A DNA stretch of 56,081 nucleotides from Bacteroidales bacterium (lineage in GTDB: Bacteria > Bacteroidota > Bacteroidia > Bacteroidales > F082): positions 1 to 56,081 of the forward strand of contig JANJXG010000031.1 in NCBI GenBank assembly GCA_024709145.1, in the 5' to 3' direction. The notes below the pieces were generated by a model. It was given only the letters and a program-made list of their open reading frames with translations. It did no database searches and was not told where the DNA came from. The position numbers and the translations under genes were made by a program. Shown in pieces: positions 45,114 through 53,830 of the stretch (position 1 is its first letter; the number at the start of each line of letters is the position of its first letter).

Positions 45114-46583
45114 ATGAAGAAATTGTATCATTTTGTGGCAGTTTTGCTTAGCCTGGCTTTACCAACGCTTCATGCCCAACAGTGGGAAACGCTCAACAGC
45201 GGGACAGATTATATTTTATTCGACATCAGTTTCCCGCCCGGACAGAGTGATGTTGGCTATGCAGCCGGGATGCAATATACCTGGGATGCTGAGGGTATTG
45301 TGATAAAAACTACTAACGGCGGCGATACCTGGACAACGGTGTTGGGTGGCAATGGACAGGACGGCCTCGAAGCAGTTTGTTTTGTGAGCCCTGAAAAGGG
45401 TTTTATTGGTGGCTGGAACAATTATTTTGCCCGCACGGAAGATGGAGGTCAAAGCTGGATTCCAATGACGGTTGGTACAGACAATTGGTTTTTTCTGGAT
45501 ATTGATTTTTATGATGCCAATCATGGTGCAGCTCTGGCTATCTTAAACAGCGGAGGCATGGTGGTTTATGTAACGGCTGATGGTGGTCTCAACTGGGAAT
45601 CTTCTGAGATAATCGATCAGATGCTGTTTGATCTCGCCTATGCGGATGCCACCACCTTGTATGCCGCAGGTTCGAATGAAACTGTTGTGAAATCGACCGA
45701 TGGCGGATTAAACTGGTCGGTAGCTTATGCCGGTATTCAGGGAATGTATCTGATGGGGATCGACTTCAACGGGAATTTTGGCGTTGCAGGCGGCGAAAAT
45801 GGAAGAATTCTTTCTACCACCGATGGTGCGAACACCTGGAATGTATGGGCTACCGGTTATCACAACTTTGAAGCTGTTCATGTATTTAATTCTGACAGTG
45901 CCTTTGTTGGAGGCACAGATGAAGATGTTTACAAAACGACCGACTGGGGTTCCAATTGGATGTTGGATGATAATGCCCCCGGCGATTCCCACATTTACAA
46001 AATTAAATTCACTGATGACAAAGTAGGTTTTTTGTGCGGCAGTCAAGGTATGCTGAAACGCAAAGCGGCACCGGAAACCCAGCTCACTGCCGACTTCACA
46101 GCCGACCTCACTGAGGTGTGTACGGTTAGTCCGGTTCACTTCACCAACCTTTCTTCCGGACAAATTGATGGCTACAGCTGGACTTTTGAAGGCGGTGTTC
46201 CCTCCACTTCCACTGAGGCCAATCCGGTAATATATTTCCCAAATCCGGGTGAGTATGATGTAAGCCTGACAGTTTATTCAGGTCTGGAACAACACACAAT
46301 ATTCAAGGAAAACTACATCCATTCGATGCTTTGTGAGGGAGTTGAAGATAGCAAAACAGCTGCTTTTGTCATCTTTCCCAACCCTGTGCGGAATGAAGTT
46401 TTTATCACAGGCACCAAAACCCCGGAAGCTGACTTTGAATTGCGCGATGTGCGGGGCAAACTGGTCATGAGAACACAGCTTGTCAACGGAAAAGCCGATC
46501 TGTCTTCATTGAATAAGGGTGTCTACTTCATCACCCTGTGTGAAAACGGCTACCGGGAAACACAGAAACTGATACTCGAATAA
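45114..46583 (+). CDS. T9SS-secreted YCF48-like beta-propeller protein with PKD domain
   Basis: The 489-residue product has a signal peptide (1-21, ending LHAQ). A beta propeller of BNR/YCF48 type follows at about 22-320, built from repeats with a T-x-D/N-G-G-x-x-W core (TTNGGDTWTTV, TEDGGQSWIPM, TADGGLNWESS, STDGGLNWSVA, STTDGANTWNVW, TTDWGSNW). A PKD domain (about 328-405, VHFTNLSSGQIDGYSWTFEG) and a type A sorting tail (IFPNPVRNEVFITGTK to the end) follow. YCF48-type propellers in Bacteroidota are mostly of unknown surface function; a link to photosystem assembly is not meant here. It is convergent with the NDH-2 gene. Confidence 0.87.
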   Translation: MKKLYHFVAVLLSLALPTLHAQQWETLNSGTDYILFDISFPPGQSDVGYAAGMQYTWDAEGIVIKTTNGGDTWTTVLGGNGQDGLEAVCFVSPEKGFIGGWNNYFARTEDGGQSWIPMTVGTDNWFFLDIDFYDANHGAALAILNSGGMVVYVTADGGLNWESSEIIDQMLFDLAYADATTLYAAGSNETVVKSTDGGLNWSVAYAGIQGMYLMGIDFNGNFGVAGGENGRILSTTDGANTWNVWATGYHNFEAVHVFNSDSAFVGGTDEDVYKTTDWGSNWMLDDNAPGDSHIYKIKFTDDKVGFLCGSQGMLKRKAAPETQLTADFTADLTEVCTVSPVHFTNLSSGQIDGYSWTFEGGVPSTSTEANPVIYFPNPGEYDVSLTVYSGLEQHTIFKENYIHSMLCEGVEDSKTAAFVIFPNPVRNEVFITGTKTPEADFELRDVRGKLVMRTQLVNGKADLSSLNKGVYFITLCENGYRETQKLILE

Positions 46584-46616
46584 GCCAAAACTGAAGATAC
46601 CGGAACAAGATCAGTC

Positions 46617-47891
46617 TCAGGATTCAGCGGGCTGATCACCTTTGAGGATGATTCGCAGTGCAGAGTTCTTGGTAACATAGGCCCAGGCCCAGTTGATAAA
46701 GATGATGAGTTTGTTTCGCACGCTCAGTATCAGCATCAGGTGGAGGAACATCCAGATTGCCCAGGCCGAAAAACCATGAAGCCTCACGAATGGCAGGTCA
46801 ACAACCGCTTTGTTTTTTCCGATCGTAGCCATGGTGCCAAAATCTTTGTATTCATAAACTTTTAGGGGCTTTCCAAGGATTTTCCTTTCGAGGTTTTTAG
46901 CAAGATTTTTAGCCTGGTTGATGGCTACATTGGCCACTTGAGGATGCGCACGGGGATAGTTGGGCGTTTCCATCCAGGCCTGATCACCAATAACATACAC
47001 GTTTTCGCTTCCCTGCATCAGGTTGTATCTGTCAACCCTGATCCTGTTTGCATGAGCGATACAGCTTTCTGGAATACCGGTCAGGGTGTTTGCAATGACG
47101 CCTGCTGCCCAGATAACAGATTTGGTTTTGATTGGATCGCCTTGATTCAGCAAAAGGATTTCACCGTCATAAGACTTCACGAAAGTGTTGGTGATAACAT
47201 TGACACCCAGGTTTTGCAGGTATTTGCGCGAATATTTCCTGGCATTGCCGCTCATATTGCTTAGGGTGTCAGCGCTGCCTTCGATGAGGATGATGTTTAA
47301 CCGGGAGAAATCGATGCGATGGTAATCTTTGGGCAGAATGTTTTTTTTAATCTCGGCAAAGGCGCCTGCCAATTCAACTCCTGTGGGCCCGCCACCCACA
47401 ATGACGATATTCAGCAGCGCCGCTTTTTCCGCTTCAGGGCTGGTAATCACATCTTCAAAAACCTGAAGAATGTGATTTCTGATCGAAATAGCTTCAAAAG
47501 TCGTCTTAAGTGAAAATGCATACCGGCTTAGAAGCTTGTTTCCAAAAAAGTTTGTTTTGCAACCCAATGCCAATACAAGAAAATCGTACTGAAAAGGGCC
47601 AATCCGGGTGTGAATACAGTTGTTTGCCAGATCAACATCCTGTACTTCAGTCAATCGTATTTTTATATGCTTTTGATGTCTGAAAATATAGCGTAATGGA
47701 AATGAAATGCTTGATGGTTCAATTTGAGAAGTAGCCACCTGATAGAAAAGGGGCTGAAACTGATGGTAATTGAGTTTGTCGATGATGGTAATGTCAAAAT
47801 ATTTGGCATCGAGATGCCTTGCAAAGTTGACACCGGCAAATCCACCACCTACAATTACCACTTTTTTGAGTTGATTGTGATCTTTGGTCAT
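46617..47891 (-). CDS. ndh: type II NADH dehydrogenase (NDH-2)
   Basis: The frame opens at 48020, but the ATG at 47891 (MTKDHNQLKKVVIVGGGFAG) places the FAD motif GGGFAGVNFAR near the amino end, as in the family; the product is 424 residues. The second dinucleotide motif is VIVGGGPTGVELAGAFAE, and YVIGDQAW is the FAD-binding ATG-like motif. The carboxy end has an amphipathic and hydrophobic anchor (FSAWAIWMFLHLMLILSVRN then KLIIFINWAWAYVT), as in membrane-associated NDH-2. It should pass electrons from NADH to quinone without pumping protons, at the inner face of the cytoplasmic membrane. The gene is convergent with the YCF48-like gene with a 33-base gap. Confidence 0.93.
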   Translation of the reverse strand: MTKDHNQLKKVVIVGGGFAGVNFARHLDAKYFDITIIDKLNYHQFQPLFYQVATSQIEPSSISFPLRYIFRHQKHIKIRLTEVQDVDLANNCIHTRIGPFQYDFLVLALGCKTNFFGNKLLSRYAFSLKTTFEAISIRNHILQVFEDVITSPEAEKAALLNIVIVGGGPTGVELAGAFAEIKKNILPKDYHRIDFSRLNIILIEGSADTLSNMSGNARKYSRKYLQNLGVNVITNTFVKSYDGEILLLNQGDPIKTKSVIWAAGVIANTLTGIPESCIAHANRIRVDRYNLMQGSENVYVIGDQAWMETPNYPRAHPQVANVAINQAKNLAKNLERKILGKPLKVYEYKDFGTMATIGKNKAVVDLPFVRLHGFSAWAIWMFLHLMLILSVRNKLIIFINWAWAYVTKNSALRIILKGDQPAES

Positions 47892-48146
47892 CGTATTATC
47901 ATTGAACAGAATTGTTTCTTTCTGGCTATGGGTTTGTGGATTCACAGCCGGAAAATCAATGCAAAATAAACCGGAAATCTGCTTCAAATTGATTTTCTGA
48001 TGAACTTTTTCAACACCCATTATTGTTGCCGGCTGTTGTTAATTGATTCATTACAGAATTGAACACGGAGAAGCTGAATGATCATCCATAAAAACCAATC
48101 AGGATAAAACAGACAGTATTTACACTGTTTACTTCGATCAAAATCG

Positions 48147-48154
48147 TAATTTTG
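48147..48154 (+). promoter_or_regulatory. -7 element of the beta-helix T9SS gene
   Basis: TAATTTTG matches the TAnnTTTG consensus and lies 18 bases before the ATG at 48173. No exact -33 partner is visible. Confidence 0.5.
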
Positions 48155-48172
48155 AAGCCTCAACTACATGTT

Positions 48173-51109
48173 ATGAAAAGAAATTTCTTCATTGCCCTGA
48201 TTTTTATCACGGCACCTTTTATGCTGAAAGCGCAACTAAGCGGCGAACGCTTTGTGCCATCGTTTAATTATCCCGGCCTGCAGGCAGTCATTGATTCTCT
48301 GAATATTCATGGTGTGGGCGAGGGAGGTATCACTTTCCTGTTTGCCGGCAACAGTATTTTTCAAACAGCACCGTTATCAATCACGGCCACGGGAACTGAA
48401 ACGTCACCGATCGTCCTGATGTGGGATGGCACCGGCTCGAAACCTGTGATCGAAATAAGTGGCACAGCAGCAGCAAACGAAGCCGGATTGCTTCTGAAAG
48501 GGACTGATTACCTTACATTTGAAGGGTTCAGGCTGATAAATCCCGACGGAAACCTGGATTACGGTATCTGGATTACCAACAACTCAGCTACCAATGGTGC
48601 CCACCACAATCTTGTGAAAAGCTGCGAAATCATCCTGAATAAAATGAATCCTGTTCAGACGATCGGGGTGTATGTGGCCCCTTCGTTTACTGCAACTGCG
48701 TTTGAAGGCAACAATCATTACAACCATTTTCACAACAACCTGCTGCAAAACATGACGATGGGCTACAGTTTCGATGGCTCGAACAGTAACACCGCACTTA
48801 TGTGTGTCGGAAATGAGGTGGCTGCTGTGGATGGGGGTCAAAGCATCATCGAAGACCTGGTGATGGCAGGTGTGCTGATTGACGATCAGAATGGTTTTAC
48901 CCTGCATGGAACAACAATCAGAAACCTGGTCAGAATTGGGACAGGAACCACTGCTCCTGCAGGTATTTCAACCACAAGCGGTAACCCAAGTGCCCCCCTA
49001 GACCACCCGTTTGTGTTTACAAACAACGAAATATACTACCTAAGCAGCTCATTTACAAGTGTTTTCGGCACCTATTTCAGCGCCAGAAAGGCAACCTATG
49101 TCATTGCGGGTAACCTTGTTTACGGCGTCGGTGCTACTGGCGGCGGTGGCAATACTGCTGATGGCATTGCCGTGATCGGAACGGATATCATTGCCTACAT
49201 TTACAACAATATGGTGGCTGCCATCGAAGCGCCTGCCTCAGCCGTAAGTGGCAATGCTGCTACTCGCGGGATCAATGTCCGCACTTATCTGGAGGCTTAT
49301 GTTTATCATAACTCGGTTTATCTGGAATATGCAGCCACCAACCTCTCCCATCAGTCAGCTGCTTTTATTATTTATAATAACAGCGACCCTGTTGAGATGC
49401 GCAACAACATTTTTGTCAATAAAACCAGCTTTCCCGAAGGAGCAACCGGAATTGGCGCTGCTTTTTACAAACGGACTCCCGACCTTTCCAATGTGAGTTC
49501 TGCGAGCAACAACAATATCTATTATGCAGGAACACCCTCGGCCAACAATGTAATCTTTTACGGTCACAACTCAAGTGCTCCGGCTATCGACCAAACGCTT
49601 GAGGCTTACCAACTCAGAGCTGCCAATTTCGATCAGCAATCCTACACCGAAGATGTACCTTTTGTATCGGGTATTGATCCCCATGTACAGCCACTTGCAA
49701 ACACACTCGCGAGGGGAAATGCCGTGCCTGTGACAAGTCCTGTGGTCGTAGATACCGATTTTGATGGTACATTGCGGGATGTTTCTACGCCGGATATCGG
49801 GGCCGATGAAATGGCAAACCCTTTTCCCGCCGCCGGACAAGATCCGGCACCGGCAAACGGTAGCACCGGCGTGGCTGTTGACACGCCTGCACTTCAATGG
49901 CGCTATGTGGCTGATCCAATGTTTATTGATCCGGTTGCTTTTAAAGTTTATCTGCACACTTCGCCCGACTTTACAGGAATTGAACCCATTGCAAACGTGG
50001 CATTTGTATCCGGAACAGAAGACTATTCAGCTGACATTAGCACCCTGGTTTACGAAACAATTTATTATTGGAAAGTGGTTCCAACCCTGGATGCCACCAA
50101 TGGCCCGGATGCGCAAGGCGTTGAAACTTGGATGTTTACAACAGCGCCTTACATTTTCCCCTATCCAAACACTGCAGGAAACCCCATTCCGGATGGTTCG
50201 AACACAGTGATTGTTGCACTCACCTATTTTCAATGGGATTATATCGCATTGCCAAATTACACTTCACCGGCAGGTTTCAAAGTATATCTGTCAACGAATG
50301 AAGTGCCCGGACCGGGCGATCTCATCGGCTGGGTGCCCTACGTCAACGGGCAAACCACTTATCAGGCACTCAATACGCTGATGCCACTCAGCCACAACAC
50401 CACCTATTACTGGAAAGTTGTCCCGACGGTGGATGAGGTCAACGGACCTGATGCTGAGGGTGTTGTGGTTTGGTCGTTTACAACAGAGTTGATCTTTTAC
50501 CCTTCAAATGCTTCCAATCCTACCCCTGAGGTGGGTGGCATTATTCGCTTAGGCAACGCCCTTGCTGTTCATTTTGGGTGGGATTTCATTCCCGACCCTG
50601 ATCATGTGTTGCCGGAAGGTTTCATCGTGTTTGCTGCTGCCGACACCAACAGTTCGGTTTTCAATACGCCCGTGGGCACTGTCAATTATGTAGCAGGGGT
50701 GACGAGTTACAGCCTCGATCTGTTAGACAGTCCGAATTTTGATTACACCTTCGGCGTACCTAACTATTGGAAAGTGGTGCCAACCACTGATTTGTCAGGT
50801 GGCTTTTTTGCCATGGATGTGGATGTTTGGAATTTTCATTTCGATGAATATGTTGGTCTCAACGGAATTGAAAATACACCGTTTTCCATTCATCCGAATC
50901 CGGCTGCGCACGAAATCGTGATCAGAAGCAACATTACACTCCCATTCACCCTGAGCATACTGACTGCTGAAGGAAAAGAAATATTACACCTTGAAGCATT
51001 GCAGAACGGACAAAGCATCGATCTGAATGCCTTGGCGAAAGGCGTCTACTTCCTTCGGTTTCAAACCGGAAAGACAGTACATACACAGAAGCTGATCATC
51101 CGAAAATAA
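48173..51109 (+). CDS. T9SS-secreted beta-helix protein with FN3-like repeats
   Basis: The ATG at 48173 starts a signal peptide (MKRNFFIALIFITAPFMLKA), so it is preferred to the TTG at 48152; the product is 978 residues. The first 540 or so residues look like a right-handed parallel beta helix (repeated NN and N-x-x-Y turns, with YIYNNMVAAIEA, YVYHNSVYLEYAA and MRNNIFVNKTSF), the fold of many polysaccharide-binding or -cleaving proteins. Three FN3-like modules of about 90 residues follow, each with a W-x-Y/F start, a FKVYL strand and a YYWKVVPT strand. A type A sorting tail (IHPNPAAHEIVIRSNI onward) ends it. Catalytic residues are not recognisable. Surface location is clear; ligand is not. 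A terminator-like hairpin follows. Confidence 0.83.
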   Translation: MKRNFFIALIFITAPFMLKAQLSGERFVPSFNYPGLQAVIDSLNIHGVGEGGITFLFAGNSIFQTAPLSITATGTETSPIVLMWDGTGSKPVIEISGTAAANEAGLLLKGTDYLTFEGFRLINPDGNLDYGIWITNNSATNGAHHNLVKSCEIILNKMNPVQTIGVYVAPSFTATAFEGNNHYNHFHNNLLQNMTMGYSFDGSNSNTALMCVGNEVAAVDGGQSIIEDLVMAGVLIDDQNGFTLHGTTIRNLVRIGTGTTAPAGISTTSGNPSAPLDHPFVFTNNEIYYLSSSFTSVFGTYFSARKATYVIAGNLVYGVGATGGGGNTADGIAVIGTDIIAYIYNNMVAAIEAPASAVSGNAATRGINVRTYLEAYVYHNSVYLEYAATNLSHQSAAFIIYNNSDPVEMRNNIFVNKTSFPEGATGIGAAFYKRTPDLSNVSSASNNNIYYAGTPSANNVIFYGHNSSAPAIDQTLEAYQLRAANFDQQSYTEDVPFVSGIDPHVQPLANTLARGNAVPVTSPVVVDTDFDGTLRDVSTPDIGADEMANPFPAAGQDPAPANGSTGVAVDTPALQWRYVADPMFIDPVAFKVYLHTSPDFTGIEPIANVAFVSGTEDYSADISTLVYETIYYWKVVPTLDATNGPDAQGVETWMFTTAPYIFPYPNTAGNPIPDGSNTVIVALTYFQWDYIALPNYTSPAGFKVYLSTNEVPGPGDLIGWVPYVNGQTTYQALNTLMPLSHNTTYYWKVVPTVDEVNGPDAEGVVVWSFTTELIFYPSNASNPTPEVGGIIRLGNALAVHFGWDFIPDPDHVLPEGFIVFAAADTNSSVFNTPVGTVNYVAGVTSYSLDLLDSPNFDYTFGVPNYWKVVPTTDLSGGFFAMDVDVWNFHFDEYVGLNGIENTPFSIHPNPAAHEIVIRSNITLPFTLSILTAEGKEILHLEALQNGQSIDLNALAKGVYFLRFQTGKTVHTQKLIIRK

Positions 51110-51130
51110 GGAAACATCTGCATCATCATG

Positions 51131-51162
51131 AAAGGTCGGTAGAAATCTGCGGGCCTTTTTTT
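51131..51162 (+). terminator. terminator-like hairpin
   Basis: AAAGGTC pairs with GGCCTTT (one G-T pair) around a 14-base loop, followed by T. It lies 22 bases after the beta-helix gene. Confidence 0.65.
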
Positions 51163-51234
51163 ATGCCAAACTTCACCCAATCTTCATCTCTTATTAACAT
51201 TCGGTGTACCTTAGCAGGTTCAAGATATTTCGGG

Positions 51235-53601
51235 ATGAAACTTTACAATTTCTTTAAAAATTTATTTCCGTTTGCGGCCCTGTGGATTGGGTTAATGGCT
51301 GTTTTTGCTGCACTGCCTGCGCATTCACAAACTTACGACACCATTTCCAACTGGGATGGCATCACGACATCATGGAATTATTCAGCTGGTAGTGGTCAGG
51401 TGATCCCCAATCCTGCACCCGACGCCGTGAATGCTTCTGCACATTGCCTGAAGGTGATTACAACTGTTTCTATGTGGGATAATATCAGCTGTGTATTGCC
51501 TTCTCCTGCCAATTTTGACGCTTATCCACGTTACCGGCTCAAGGTGTATGCCCCATCAACAGGAGGTGATGTGACCTTTAAATTTCAGAACCAGGACAAC
51601 AGCTATTTTCATGAAATAACAGCCACGCCAACCCCCGGAGAATGGTCGGATCTGACCTTCGATTTCTCAAATCTGGAATTTCAGAATCTCACACAATTGG
51701 TTATCTTTTATGATTTCCATGGCACAGCCAACGGAAAATTCTGGTATTTCGACGACATTCTCAAAGAAATTCCACCCCCTTTCGAGTTGATGAGTAATCT
51801 GCCAATTGTGGTCATCAACACTTATGGCAATGCCATTCCCGACGAACCAAAAGTGACTGCCCACATGGGTATCGTGTACAACGGACCGGGGCAAGTCAAT
51901 CACACTGCTGACCTATTCAATCATTTCAATGGCATGATCGGTATTGAAACGCGCGGTCAATCCACGCAAATGTTTCCGAAAAAAAGCTATGCCTTTGAGA
52001 CGCGTGACAGTGATGGCGGGAACCTTGATGTTTCGCTCCTGGGAATGCCGGCTGAGAATGATTGGATTTTATATGCACCATACACCGACAAATCGCTGAT
52101 GCGAAATGCCGTAACTTTTGAGCTAGTCCGCCGAACAGGTCATTATGTAACAAGGACGATGTGGTGTGAAGTCATTGTCAACAATAATTACAAAGGTATT
52201 TATGTGCTGGAAGAAAAAATAAAAAAGGATGAAAACCGTGTTGACATTGCCACTTTGAAACCCGATGAGATTTCGGGTGATGACCTGACTGGCGGCTACA
52301 TCCTTCGGGTTGATAAAAGAGATCCTGATTTTAGTTTTAGCACCGACGGATGGCAATCCAACCCTGTGCCACCCTATCCCAATGCCATGGACATCATTTT
52401 TCAATATTACTATCCTGAGGCAGGTGAAATTGTTGCCGAACAGCGGAACTATATCAAAGGATTCGTAACACAGGCAGAAAACGCCCTCACCTCCCCGGGA
52501 TTTTCTGATCCTGCAACGGGTTACCAGCGTTATTTGGATGTAGCCAGTTTCATTGACTTCATGCTCATATGCGAAATTGCAAAGGAAGTTGACAAGTATC
52601 GCTATTCGACCTACTTCTTTAAAAAAAAGGACAGCGATGGCGGAAAGTTATTTGCCGGACCTGCCTGGGATTTCAACCTGGGTTATGGCAATGTTGATTA
52701 CTGGCCTCCGGGTCTGGCGGTAAGCGGTTGGTTGTATGAAATGGTTGAACCCTACGAATGGAGCATAATGTTCTGGTGGAAAAGATTGATGGAAGATCCT
52801 TATTTTAAAGGTATGGCAAAATTGAGATGGCATACCCTGCGAGAAAATAAATTGTCAGACAGTTCAGTTCAAGCTGTTATCGATTCGCTTGTGAACCACA
52901 CGGAATCAGCGCGGGAACGAAATTTTGAGCGGTGGCCCATCCTTGGTCAGTATGTTTGGCCCAATTATGATTGGTATAATAATACTTATCAGGATGAGCT
53001 CAATAATTTCCGCACCTTCCTTTTTAACCGAATGAGCTGGATGGACAACAACTTTCAGGGGGAAGCGATGCACCCGGGCATGACTATAACGCCATTGGCA
53101 AACACTTTGAAAGTGAAACTTTACGGCGACTATTTTGCCAACAGTCTGTTGGAAAAATCACATTTCACACTGAATGCTGCACCGGCTTCGCTCAGCATTC
53201 AAAGCATCACCTATGTCGACCCCAACGAATGCGTTCTCACACTTACAGCCAATGTGAGTCAGCTTAGTCAGCTTTCAGTCACCCTGGATGAAAAAGCTAT
53301 CAACAGTTGGGAAGACCTCACTAGCAATACGGTGGGGACAGCCGGGCTGGAAAAAGTCGATGCAGACCTATTAAAAATTAAGGTACATTTTGATGGCGGG
53401 TTGTTGAGCCTCCATTGCAATTATGTGAATGAATTGGGTTCCACGGCAAGGGTTGTGGATGTGAGCGGCCAATACATCAGCATGTTACCTTTGGAAAAAC
53501 AAACAACGCAGCAATGGAGCCTTGACTTGAAGTCAGGTGTTTATTTGCTGCAATTGGAGACAAAAGGCGGCATCATGACGAAGAAATTTCTGGTGAATTG
53601 A
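51235..53601 (+). CDS. T9SS-secreted CotH kinase family protein
   Basis: The ATG at 51235 opens a signal peptide (about 1-32, ending PAHSQ); the product is 788 residues. An amino-terminal carbohydrate-binding-like jelly roll (about 33-180, YDTISNWDGITTSWNYS then YRLKVYAPSTGGDVTFKF) precedes a CotH protein kinase domain at about 190-590: GIETRGQSTQMFPKKSYAFE, then NNNYKGIYVLEEKIKKD and AGPAWDFNLGYGN. These carry the expected Lys-, Glu- and Asp-bearing active-site segments. CotH proteins are secreted atypical kinases; in Bacillus spores CotH phosphorylates coat proteins. The last 80 or so residues (HFDGGLLSLHCNYVNELG, then WSLDLKSGVYLLQLETKGG) read as a sorting-type tail, though less typical than the others. 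The gene is followed by a sensor gene on the same strand. Confidence 0.88.
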   Translation: MKLYNFFKNLFPFAALWIGLMAVFAALPAHSQTYDTISNWDGITTSWNYSAGSGQVIPNPAPDAVNASAHCLKVITTVSMWDNISCVLPSPANFDAYPRYRLKVYAPSTGGDVTFKFQNQDNSYFHEITATPTPGEWSDLTFDFSNLEFQNLTQLVIFYDFHGTANGKFWYFDDILKEIPPPFELMSNLPIVVINTYGNAIPDEPKVTAHMGIVYNGPGQVNHTADLFNHFNGMIGIETRGQSTQMFPKKSYAFETRDSDGGNLDVSLLGMPAENDWILYAPYTDKSLMRNAVTFELVRRTGHYVTRTMWCEVIVNNNYKGIYVLEEKIKKDENRVDIATLKPDEISGDDLTGGYILRVDKRDPDFSFSTDGWQSNPVPPYPNAMDIIFQYYYPEAGEIVAEQRNYIKGFVTQAENALTSPGFSDPATGYQRYLDVASFIDFMLICEIAKEVDKYRYSTYFFKKKDSDGGKLFAGPAWDFNLGYGNVDYWPPGLAVSGWLYEMVEPYEWSIMFWWKRLMEDPYFKGMAKLRWHTLRENKLSDSSVQAVIDSLVNHTESARERNFERWPILGQYVWPNYDWYNNTYQDELNNFRTFLFNRMSWMDNNFQGEAMHPGMTITPLANTLKVKLYGDYFANSLLEKSHFTLNAAPASLSIQSITYVDPNECVLTLTANVSQLSQLSVTLDEKAINSWEDLTSNTVGTAGLEKVDADLLKIKVHFDGGLLSLHCNYVNELGSTARVVDVSGQYISMLPLEKQTTQQWSLDLKSGVYLLQLETKGGIMTKKFLVN

Positions 53602-53797
53602 ACTCATCACTGAATCGCTTATTTTATGGTTATCACTTGCCGCTAAGCTGTCAATTTGTCCCAAATCACCATGCCATTTGTATCAATAAGGGCTGGTGCA
53701 ATTTATAACATTCATTTGGTCAGAGAGTTACAAATTCTGGCAAATTGCTTTTTGCGGCCCGTTTGCTTCAATTGGTTATTGGTATGATTCTGACCAC

Positions 53798-53805
53798 TAT
53801 ATTTG
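53798..53805 (+). promoter_or_regulatory. -7 element of the propeller sensor gene
   Basis: TATATTTG matches TAnnTTTG and lies 25 bases before the ATG at 53831, which supports that start. The 229 bases between the CotH gene and the sensor gene show no other clear signal apart from an 8-bp inverted repeat (TGGTCAGA 53717-53724, TCTGACCA 53789-53796). Confidence 0.45.
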
Positions 53806-53830
53806 GGAACAGAAAGGTAAATTATCCCAA

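Noticed and set aside
53717-53796. 8-bp inverted repeat TGGTCAGA / TCTGACCA with a 64-base spacer before the sensor gene.
   Set aside because: Arms are short and far apart; it could easily be chance.
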